Below are positions 6,275 to 12,712 of a DNA stretch of 12,712 bases, in pieces. The DNA comes from Piscinibacter sp050175855 (GTDB lineage: Bacteria > Pseudomonadota > Gammaproteobacteria > Burkholderiales > Burkholderiaceae_C): the NCBI RefSeq assembly GCF_050175855.1, contig NZ_JBFXIO010000103.1, positions 1 to 12,712 of the forward strand. The letters are read 5' to 3'. Each line of letters begins with the position of its first letter. Position 1 is the first letter of the stretch. The position numbers were made by a program, and so were the translations under genes. A model generated the notes under the pieces. The model was not told the DNA's origin, searched no databases, and saw nothing but the letters and a program-made list of their open reading frames with translations.

Positions 6275-9200
6275 TCAGGGCTCGCGGACCGGCAGCTCGA
6301 TCTCCACCGCCTCGACGCCGGCCGGGTCGAAGCGCGGCTGCGGGTGCTCGGTCCAGTGTGACGCGGCCAGGGTGCGAATGCGCGTGGCTGCGCCGCGGCG
6401 GATGCGGTAGGGCACGCGCGCCAGCGTGAAGCTCAGGGCGCCTCGTTGCGGGATCTCGTGCGGGTCGAGCAGCACCGGGTCGAAGCGGATCTGTCCGTGC
6501 TCGAAGCGCAGGCCGAGTTCGCCCCAGCGGGTGAGGATCTCCTCCTTCACCTGCCCCGTCATGCCCGGCTGCTGCGCCCCGCCTTCGCCGGCAGTGTGGC
6601 TGTACGGATCGGCCGGGAAGGCGCCGTACTCGGCCGCACTGCGCCGGTACCCCAGGCCGTCGCGCACGCGGCGGTAGTGGGCCACCAGCGCCGGCAGTTC
6701 GGGGGCGCCGGCGTCCGAGGCCTCGAACACCCGCTCCTGCACCGCCAGCAGCAGCTTGGCCACCATGTGCCAGTAGATGCAGCCCAGGCCCTCGTAGGCG
6801 AACATCGTCCCGGAGCGGCCGGTGAAGGCATGGTGGGCGAGCAGCCGCTCGTAGGCCTCGGCCAGCGGCTGAAGCGCGTCGCCGAGGTCGCGTCCGGCGG
6901 CTTCGAGGTCACCGCGGTTGGCCAGGCCGGGCGCGAAGCGCACCGTGCCGTCGCTCTCCTGCTGCAGCAGCTCGGTGCGGCGCGCCGCCAGGATGGCCTG
7001 CACCACCGGCAGCGTGAGCGCCTCGGCGTCGAGCCGGTTGCGCTCCAGGAAGCCGGGCAGCCGCCGGTCGGGGTAGAGCGTGAAGCTGTTGCGCCGCGCA
7101 TCGAACATCGGGCTGGCGAACAGTGTGTCGAGCAGCGTGACCGCCTCGCGCAGCGACAGCCAGTCGCAGGCCAGCAGCGCCACCTGGCCTTCGAGCATCG
7201 GATAGAGCCGGCTCAGCTCGGCGCGGCCCGGCGTCCGGAAGTCCACCAGGTTGTAGCTGTCGAACAGGCCGTCGTCGCGGCGGCAGCGCTGCAGTGTGGC
7301 GTCCACCAGCGGCAGCAAGTCCTTTGCCAGCTCGACCAGCGCTCCGGCCGGCGCGCAGGCATCGCTGCGGCCATCCGCGCCCCGGTAGGCGGCGGCGCGC
7401 CAGTCGTCGAGCAGCTTGCCGGCGCGATCGACGAATCGGCGGCGCGCCACGGCATCGAGCGCGGCCTCGACGGTGGTCTCGCGCACGAGCTCATGGAAGC
7501 GCTGCAGCGCCTGCAGCGTCGCCGCCGACAGCGCGAAGGGCCGATCGGCGCCGGGCAACGCGGCGATGAACACGAGGAAGCGGCGCAGCTGCGCCAGTGT
7601 CACCACCGACAGGCCGTTGCCCACCAGCGCGTTGTTGGCGTCGTTCCACTCCGGCCGCTGCGTGTGCAGCCACAGCCCGCCGCCCGGCACCAGGCTGCCC
7701 GCCTTGGCCAGCACGATGATCGCGAGCTTCTCGGCCAGCGTGGCGAGCACCGGGCGATCGTGCGCGTCGCAGACCATCAAGCCGTCGGCACCGATGCGCT
7801 TTGCGCGCTCATGGGCGCGGGCATGGGCCGTGTCGTCGAAAACGATGGTGTCCTTCGGGTTCGCGACCTGCTGCGCATACGGGCGCAAGCGGTAGGGCAC
7901 GTCGGCGAAGCTGAACAGCTTGCGATCCCACATCGAGGCCAGCAGGCCGGGTTCGCGTGCCTGCGCTGCCTCGAGCAGGCGCAGCAGGTAGATCACCTGG
8001 TGGTCGCCCCAATAGCCGATGTGGCTCCACGGGTTGTCGGGCTCGACCGTCTCCCAGTCGATGCCGTCGCGGCCGATGCGGTAGGGGTTGTAGCCGTCGG
8101 GCGTCATCGCACCGAGGAAGGCCTCGATCATCGAGGCCGCATAGGCCGGCTCGCTGGTGAGCAGTGCCTCCCAGTTCTGGAAGATGTCGCGCCAGTTGCC
8201 CTGGTAGGCGATGACGCGGCGTCCGGCGGCATCGCGCACGCGGATGGAGAAGCGGTTCCACGGCCGGCTCGGGTCGCCGTGGCGGCGGCTGAAGGTCAGC
8301 GGCAGGTAGCCCAGCACCAGGCGTTCGGCATGTTCACCAACGGCGGCGCGCGCCGCCGCGATCGCGTCCTCGCGCTCGATCTGCGCCGGCCAGGCGTCGA
8401 TCGTCGGGGCCAGCGCCACGGCGAGGGGGCGGTTGCGCCGGGCGATGAAGGCGCGCAGGTCGTCCCGGTCGAGCAGGGTCCCGTTGGCGAATACGCCGCC
8501 GCGCATGATGTTGAAGAGCACGTTGGCGCGGTGATGCGCGGCGGCCATGGTGTCGGCCGACTGCTGGAAGGCATCGGCACGGGCCAGCAACTCGTCGAGC
8601 CCGCGCGTATTGGCGGCGACGGCCTCGCGGATCTCCTGCGGCGTGCCGCCGCCGGCTTCCAGCCGCCGCGCGAGCTCGGCCGCCTGCACCTGCGAGCACG
8701 GCGAGTCGATGACCTGGTGCCATTCGAAGCCGCGCGCGTCCGCCACGCCGGCAAAGTGCACGAGGAAGGCACCGCGCCGGCCGCGCGTGAGCGTCTCCGG
8801 CTCGACCCGGCCGCTGCGGCAGAAGGCGCCCACCTGCGCGTCGGACAGCAGCGTGCGGCCGCCCGCCGGCAGCCCGGCATGCCAGGCCACCAGCGCTTCG
8901 AACGACTCCTTGGGCTCGGCGCGATCCCAGATCTTCGCGTACAGCGTGTACAGGCCCAGGCGCCCGCCGGCAGCCAGCTCGTTCCACTTGTAGGCATCGG
9001 CCAGGCAGCTCATCGTCGACGCGTGGATCACGCTCACGCCGGGCGGCACGAGATTCAGCACACCGTCCAGCACCTCGACGCGCACCGCTTCGCCGCCGGC
9101 CCACAGCCGCGCGCGGCGCACCAGCCCGAGGCCGGCCGCACTCGACCATTCGTGCTCGAAGACGAGCCGGCCGGAGGGATGGACTTCGCGGAAGCGCAGC

Positions 9201-9556
9201 CGCGTCCCCGACAGGTTCTTCCACACCGAGCGAGCGCCGGCGCCACCGTCCAGCCGCGGCGCGAAGGGCTGCCAGAGCTCGACGCGATCGCCGTCGACGA
9301 CGCGGATCCAGCTGCGCGGCCCGGTGTGCTCCCAGCGCAGGTGGATGCGGTCGACGGTCTCGTACGGCAGGAAGGCGCCGTCGGCCTCGCCGCGCCCGGC
9401 AGCCAGCGAGCCGGCGGTGGAGACGAAGGCCCAGAGGTCGCTGTCACTGGCCAGCGCCACGAAGAAGGGCGGCGCGCGGTCGTAGCCGTCGATGCGGTAC
9501 CAGGCCTCGCCGTCGTCCTCGACGAAGCCGCCTTGCATGGTCAGGCTCGCGCTCAC
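6275..9556 (-). CDS. GH149-like beta-1,3-oligoglucan phosphorylase (GH94-related)
   Basis: A 1093-residue protein from a GTG start. Visible landmarks: N-terminal GYDRAPPFFVALASDSDLWA with AGRG (residues 24-56), GNWRDIFQNWEAL at 453-465 with D457 the likely catalytic acid, RPEWNDANNALVGNG at 634-648, FAYEGLGCIYWHMVAKL at 919-935, and a Gly-rich HTAGEGGAQQPGMTGQ at 987-1002 resembling the phosphate-binding region of inverting phosphorylases. Length and motifs fit GH149 better than classical GH94; this family assignment is from memory of family features, not a search. GH149 enzymes reversibly convert beta-1,3-glucan oligosaccharides plus phosphate to glucose-1-phosphate. No signal peptide, hence cytosolic. 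GTG overlaps the GH30 stop (GTGA) and has GGGAG 6 bases upstream, indicating translational coupling. The frame is open further upstream, but only as a shadow of GH30. Alternative: another GH94/GH161-type phosphorylase. Confidence 0.78.
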   Translation of the reverse strand: MSASLTMQGGFVEDDGEAWYRIDGYDRAPPFFVALASDSDLWAFVSTAGSLAAGRGEADGAFLPYETVDRIHLRWEHTGPRSWIRVVDGDRVELWQPFAPRLDGGAGARSVWKNLSGTRLRFREVHPSGRLVFEHEWSSAAGLGLVRRARLWAGGEAVRVEVLDGVLNLVPPGVSVIHASTMSCLADAYKWNELAAGGRLGLYTLYAKIWDRAEPKESFEALVAWHAGLPAGGRTLLSDAQVGAFCRSGRVEPETLTRGRRGAFLVHFAGVADARGFEWHQVIDSPCSQVQAAELARRLEAGGGTPQEIREAVAANTRGLDELLARADAFQQSADTMAAAHHRANVLFNIMRGGVFANGTLLDRDDLRAFIARRNRPLAVALAPTIDAWPAQIEREDAIAAARAAVGEHAERLVLGYLPLTFSRRHGDPSRPWNRFSIRVRDAAGRRVIAYQGNWRDIFQNWEALLTSEPAYAASMIEAFLGAMTPDGYNPYRIGRDGIDWETVEPDNPWSHIGYWGDHQVIYLLRLLEAAQAREPGLLASMWDRKLFSFADVPYRLRPYAQQVANPKDTIVFDDTAHARAHERAKRIGADGLMVCDAHDRPVLATLAEKLAIIVLAKAGSLVPGGGLWLHTQRPEWNDANNALVGNGLSVVTLAQLRRFLVFIAALPGADRPFALSAATLQALQRFHELVRETTVEAALDAVARRRFVDRAGKLLDDWRAAAYRGADGRSDACAPAGALVELAKDLLPLVDATLQRCRRDDGLFDSYNLVDFRTPGRAELSRLYPMLEGQVALLACDWLSLREAVTLLDTLFASPMFDARRNSFTLYPDRRLPGFLERNRLDAEALTLPVVQAILAARRTELLQQESDGTVRFAPGLANRGDLEAAGRDLGDALQPLAEAYERLLAHHAFTGRSGTMFAYEGLGCIYWHMVAKLLLAVQERVFEASDAGAPELPALVAHYRRVRDGLGYRRSAAEYGAFPADPYSHTAGEGGAQQPGMTGQVKEEILTRWGELGLRFEHGQIRFDPVLLDPHEIPQRGALSFTLARVPYRIRRGAATRIRTLAASHWTEHPQPRFDPAGVEAVEIELPVREP
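9553..9556 (-). other. GTGA start/stop overlap coupling GH30 and phosphorylase genes
   Basis: On the minus strand the GTG start of the phosphorylase shares bases with the TGA stop of GH30 (4-base overlap). GGGAG at 9563-9567 lies 6 bases upstream of GTG, supporting this start over the ATG six codons further in (9536-9538). Confidence 0.65.
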
Positions 9557-10908
9557 GGCCCGCTCCCGTCGACGACGAAGGTGGAGATCGAGCGCGGCGG
9601 CAACTCGATCACGCGGCAGGCCTCGTCGACGCACAACGCATAGCGCAGCGCGCTGTCGTGGCGGTTGGCGGCGACGACGGCGGTCGAGCCGTCGGTGTTG
9701 ACGAAGGCGGTGGCGTCGACCTCCTGTGCCGCGACCGACCGCACCCGCCGCGCGCCGGGGCGGATGTAGCGCGCGAAGTGGCCGAGCGCCCAGTAGGCGC
9801 TCTGGTGCATCAGCTCGCCCCGGGCAGTGTCGGCCAGGATCGGCGCATTGCAGAAGTTGCCGACGTGGTTGGGCCCGCCGTGCTCGTCGAGCAGCAGGTT
9901 CCAGTCGATCCAGCCAACCGTCCAGCGGTTGAGGTCGTTGACGATGTTGTGCACGTAGCGCTCGCCGACCTCCCATTCGCCGGTGTGCGGCCCGCCTTCC
10001 TGGCAGCCTTCGGTGAAGAGCAATTGCCGGTCGGGCCAGTCGTCGTGCACCTGCTGCACGTGGTCGAAGTGCTCGGCGCCGTACCAGTGGAAGCCGATGC
10101 CCCAGACGTAGCGCGCCGCCTCGGGGTCGGAATACACGACGCGGGCGCGTTCCAGCATCAGGTCGCGGTTGTGGTCCCAGATGACGATCTTCACGTTGCC
10201 GAGGCCGGCGGCGTGCAGCGCCGGGCCGAGGTGGTCGCGCACGAAGTCGCGCTCCTCCTCGGCGCTGTACAGGCACGAATCCCACACCTGCTGTGCCATC
10301 GGCTCGTTCTGCACCGACACGCCCCAGATCGGCACGCCCTCGGCCTCGTAGGCGCGGATGAAGCGCACGTAGCACTGCGCCCAGGCGTCGCGGCACTCGG
10401 GCCGCAGCCGCCCGCCATGGCTCATCTGGCCGTTGGTCTTCATCCAGGCCGGCGGGCTCCAGGGCGAGGCCAGCAGCTGCAGCGGCCGGCCCGCGACGCG
10501 CTGCGCGGCGCGGATGAAGGGCAGCACGGCCTGGCGGTCGCGCTCGATGCTGAAGCTGGCGAGCGCGAAGTCTCCCGGCGTCTCCACGTGGGCGTAGTGG
10601 CCTAGCGAGAAGTCGCAGGAGTTGATGTGAACGCGGCCGAGCGTGTAGCCGTGGCCGCGCACCGGGTCGAAGTAGTCCGTCAGCAGCTGCTCGCGCGCAG
10701 CTTCGGGCAGCCCCTGCCAGACGCTGGCCGCGGCCTCGGTGAAGGCGCCGCCGAAGCCGAGGTGCGTCTGGTAGCGGTGCGCCGTGTCGACGACGATGCG
10801 CGGCAGCTGCCGGTGCTCCTGGCGGCCGGCCTGGGGCAGCGGCTTCCCGGCCAGGCGCAGGCCGTCGCGCGAGCTGGTCACGCAGCGCATCGTCGCCAGG
10901 GCGTCCAT
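9553..10908 (-). CDS. Leaderless GH30 beta-glucosidase/beta-1,6-glucanase-like enzyme
   Basis: A 451-residue GH30 protein. Visible: GFGGAFTEAAA at 51-61 (first barrel strand motif of the family), INSCDFSLGHY at 95-105, LLASPWSPPAWMKTNG at 145-160, predicted acid/base E202 in SVQNEP, predicted nucleophile E300 in LLFTEGC, and a C-terminal beta-rich part (about 380-448) that fits the accessory beta-sandwich of GH30. The pattern resembles subfamilies 1 and 3 (glucosylceramidase and endo-beta-1,6-glucanase types). No signal peptide, so it should act in the cytoplasm, unlike many secreted relatives. In this locus the sensible job is removing or cutting beta-1,6-linked glucose branches before phosphorolysis; that is inference. 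It starts 20 bases after the lipoprotein stop; an in-frame ATG six codons downstream is an alternative start. Its stop overlaps the phosphorylase start. Confidence 0.87.
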   Translation of the reverse strand: MDALATMRCVTSSRDGLRLAGKPLPQAGRQEHRQLPRIVVDTAHRYQTHLGFGGAFTEAAASVWQGLPEAAREQLLTDYFDPVRGHGYTLGRVHINSCDFSLGHYAHVETPGDFALASFSIERDRQAVLPFIRAAQRVAGRPLQLLASPWSPPAWMKTNGQMSHGGRLRPECRDAWAQCYVRFIRAYEAEGVPIWGVSVQNEPMAQQVWDSCLYSAEEERDFVRDHLGPALHAAGLGNVKIVIWDHNRDLMLERARVVYSDPEAARYVWGIGFHWYGAEHFDHVQQVHDDWPDRQLLFTEGCQEGGPHTGEWEVGERYVHNIVNDLNRWTVGWIDWNLLLDEHGGPNHVGNFCNAPILADTARGELMHQSAYWALGHFARYIRPGARRVRSVAAQEVDATAFVNTDGSTAVVAANRHDSALRYALCVDEACRVIELPPRSISTFVVDGSGP

Positions 10909-10928
10909 GCCTCAGCCTGCCGGCCGGC

Positions 10929-12683
10929 TCACCTCGACCAGCGGATCGCGTCGACGAAGATTGGGTTGGTGATGCCCGAGTTGTCCGGCTTGCCGGTGAA
11001 GGCGTAGCGGTCGGCGATGATGAACCGCGACAGCACCAGCGACAGGTCGAGCCTCGGGTTGGCGGCCTGGAAGGCGCTCAGCGGGATCGACACCGCGCAC
11101 CAGGCGCCGGTGCTGCAGTAGCCGTAGTCGCCCGGGCCGATCTGCAGGAAGGCCTCCTGGGCCTCGCGGTCCTGCGTGTCGGTGGAGATGCCGATCTCGA
11201 TCTTCCCCGGGTAGGTGGTGCTGACGAGGAAATCGATCGTGCCGCCGGTCGCGAACGCAGACAGGTTCTCGGTCACCCCGGTGCCCGACTGGCGCAGCAG
11301 GCCCCAGCCGTAGGAGGCCGGCTGCGGCGTGATGCGCAGGCTGTTGCTGGCGTCGCCGGGCCCGTAGGTGCCGGCCACTTCGGCGTAGCCTGCCGTGTTG
11401 CCGTCGAAGGCATCCCAGCGCAGGCCCGTGGCCAGCACGTCGGAGGCGCCCGGCGCGTTGTCGGAGTACAGCGTGTAGCGGGTCGCCGTGACCTCGGCGT
11501 TGACCACCGGCGGCTCGAAGTAGGTGGCGTCGGCCTCGGTGTAGACGCCGTCGCCGTCGGCGTCGTTGGCGGAGATCACCGGCTCGTAGACCCAGGTGGC
11601 GCTGCCGAATACCGCCCCCGGCGGGTTGATCGCCTGGACGGCGTAGCGGGCCTGACGGTCCTTGTTGAATAAGCCCCACTTGTCGTCGCCCTGCTTCCAC
11701 GGCTCGTCGAAGGCCTCGAAGTAGAAGATGTTCTTCGGGCCGTTGCCCGCGCGGCCTTCCGCGGCGAAGGCTTCCAGCCGCTGCAGGTACATCGACTGGT
11801 TGACCGGGTGGGCGCGGAACTTCTGCCGGCCGACGTCGACCGCGTTCCAGCCCGTCTCGCCGATGATGATCGGCAGGTACGACAGGCCCTTCTTGTCGAG
11901 GTGGTCGCGCGCCTCCTGGTACTGCCGCTTCGTCTCGGCGATCGCGGCATCCATCATCGCGACGGCGCGCTGCCGCTCGGGCACGTTCGCGAACTTCCAC
12001 TCCCAGCGGGTCGGGTCGAACCAGGTGTCGAGGTTGGCGTAGGTGTGCAGCGCCGCGAAGTCGATCTGATCGGTGATGACGGTCGGCGCGCCGGCCCAGA
12101 AGGCGTAGTTGTCGTCGGTGGTCACCGGCTGCGGGACGCGGTCGCGCACGCTGCGCAGGTAGCGGGCCATCACCGTTGGCGAGATCTTGTTGAAGGCCCA
12201 GCTCACCATCGTCTCGTTGCCCACGCTGACCGCCAGCACGATGTCCTGGAATTCGTTGGCCAGCGTCACGCAGCGCTCGATCTCGGCGAGGCTGGCGGCC
12301 TCGTCGTTGCCCAGCACGAAGGCGCCGAGCTGCACCTTGATGTTCAGGTTGTTGTCGCGGATGACCTCCAGCGTCTGCCGCGCCACCTTGTCGGAGCTGT
12401 CGAACAGGCGGATGAGCCGGTAGCCCGCGGCCAGCAGCAGGTCGAGGTCCTGCTTGATGTTGGCCTTGGGAATCACCTCGGCAGCCAGGTCGTCGACGGT
12501 CGCCGCGGTGCGGTACGGCGAATAGGCCACCGCCTTGCGGGTGATGTACTCCTGGCTCAGCGGCCGGGTGGTGACGCCGGTGTAGGGCACGCCGCCGCCG
12601 CCGCCGCAGGAGGCCAGCACCATCGCGGCGAGGAGGACGAGCACGAGGCGAACGATGTTCGCGCCGGACCGGGAGTGGTTCAT
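10929..12683 (-). CDS. Outer-membrane-type lipoprotein: GH17 domain, EF-hand-like loop, C-terminal CBM-like domain
   Basis: A 584-residue lipoprotein. Start chosen at 12683 (MNHSRSGAN) because GAGGG lies 7 bases upstream and the signal peptide then has normal length: Arg, hydrophobic core, lipobox LASC with C26, then a Gly run. No Asp at +2, so outer-membrane sorting is expected. Residues 45-355 are a subtype B GH17 domain with SVGNET (acid/base E157), LHTYANL, GETGWN (nucleophile E276) and FEAFDEPWK. Residues 374-385 (DADGDGVYTEAD) fit a calcium-binding EF-hand-like loop. Residues 386-584 form a beta-rich domain with C523 and C529 that could pair, probably a carbohydrate-binding or galactose-binding-like module; its family is not certain. 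First gene of the minus-strand block in view. Probable role: binding and cutting beta-glucan at the cell surface or in the periplasm. Confidence 0.87.
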   Translation of the reverse strand: MNHSRSGANIVRLVLVLLAAMVLASCGGGGGVPYTGVTTRPLSQEYITRKAVAYSPYRTAATVDDLAAEVIPKANIKQDLDLLLAAGYRLIRLFDSSDKVARQTLEVIRDNNLNIKVQLGAFVLGNDEAASLAEIERCVTLANEFQDIVLAVSVGNETMVSWAFNKISPTVMARYLRSVRDRVPQPVTTDDNYAFWAGAPTVITDQIDFAALHTYANLDTWFDPTRWEWKFANVPERQRAVAMMDAAIAETKRQYQEARDHLDKKGLSYLPIIIGETGWNAVDVGRQKFRAHPVNQSMYLQRLEAFAAEGRAGNGPKNIFYFEAFDEPWKQGDDKWGLFNKDRQARYAVQAINPPGAVFGSATWVYEPVISANDADGDGVYTEADATYFEPPVVNAEVTATRYTLYSDNAPGASDVLATGLRWDAFDGNTAGYAEVAGTYGPGDASNSLRITPQPASYGWGLLRQSGTGVTENLSAFATGGTIDFLVSTTYPGKIEIGISTDTQDREAQEAFLQIGPGDYGYCSTGAWCAVSIPLSAFQAANPRLDLSLVLSRFIIADRYAFTGKPDNSGITNPIFVDAIRWSR

Positions 12684-12690
12684 GGCAGGA

Positions 12691-12695
12691 CCCTC
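12691..12695 (-). promoter_or_regulatory. Ribosome binding site (GAGGG) for the GH17 lipoprotein
   Basis: Minus-strand GAGGG lies 7 bases before the ATG at 12683-12681. It argues against the in-frame ATG at 12707, which would add eight residues in front of a normal lipoprotein signal peptide. The promoter of the block lies beyond the window edge. Confidence 0.6.
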
Positions 12696-12712
12696 GTTGA
12701 ATTGCATGTCAG

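Noticed and set aside
3716..6361. 881-residue plus-strand open frame
   Set aside because: It is antisense to the transporter-GH17 fusion, which has clear domain motifs; the plus-strand product has shadow composition.
6446..9643. 1065-residue plus-strand open frame
   Set aside because: It is antisense to the phosphorylase, shows no recognisable motif and has Gln/Arg/His-rich shadow composition.
9557..10396. Upstream in-frame extension of the phosphorylase
   Set aside because: It is an Arg-rich shadow of the GH30 gene; the GTG at 9556 has a ribosome binding site and overlaps the GH30 stop.
10919..10928. Palindrome GCCGGCCGGC before the GH30 start
   Set aside because: Short G/C palindromes are common at this composition, and it lies within a 20-base gap inside an apparent operon; no regulatory role can be supported.

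Overview
The window is a compact, high-GC (strongly G/C at third codon positions) stretch of a Gram-negative chromosome with almost no non-coding DNA. The composition, a Gly-rich lipoprotein signal and the proteobacterial type of GH17 proteins suggest a betaproteobacterium (Burkholderiales, e.g. the Rubrivivax/Leptothrix/Roseateles neighbourhood) or another high-GC proteobacterium. This taxonomic call is inference; no rRNA or marker gene is present.

The layout is two convergent gene blocks that read like one beta-1,3(1,6)-glucan (laminarin-type) metabolism locus. Plus strand, 1-3893: the C-terminal end of a GH16 beta-1,3-glucanase, two leaderless GH17-family proteins of different subtypes, and a soluble hybrid histidine kinase/response regulator with no recognisable sensor domain. 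Minus strand, 12683 down to 3905: an outer-membrane-type lipoprotein (GH17 plus EF-hand-like loop plus C-terminal carbohydrate-binding-like domain), a leaderless GH30 glycosidase, a 1093-residue phosphorylase best matching GH149 (beta-1,3-oligoglucan phosphorylase, related to GH94), and a 782-residue fusion of a GPH/MelB-type sugar:cation symporter to a C-terminal GH17 domain. The blocks meet tail to tail, with 11 bases between stop codons and a perfect 7-bp stem across both stops.

Proposed working order (inference): GH16 and the lipoprotein GH17 cut or bind polymer outside or at the envelope; the symporter part of the fusion imports oligosaccharides; its tethered cytosolic GH17 domain, the free GH17 proteins and GH30 trim or remodel linear and branched oligomers; GH149 phosphorolyses the beta-1,3 chain to glucose-1-phosphate. 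The kinase is the only regulator seen. No TonB receptor, GH3 enzyme, glycosyltransferase, mobile element, tRNA, rRNA or CRISPR was recognised.

The most striking feature is the single-ORF transporter-GH17 fusion. Each block carries one GH17 domain of each of two subtypes, so the two blocks mirror each other. There is no stretch over 300 bases without a gene; the longest gap is 42 bases.
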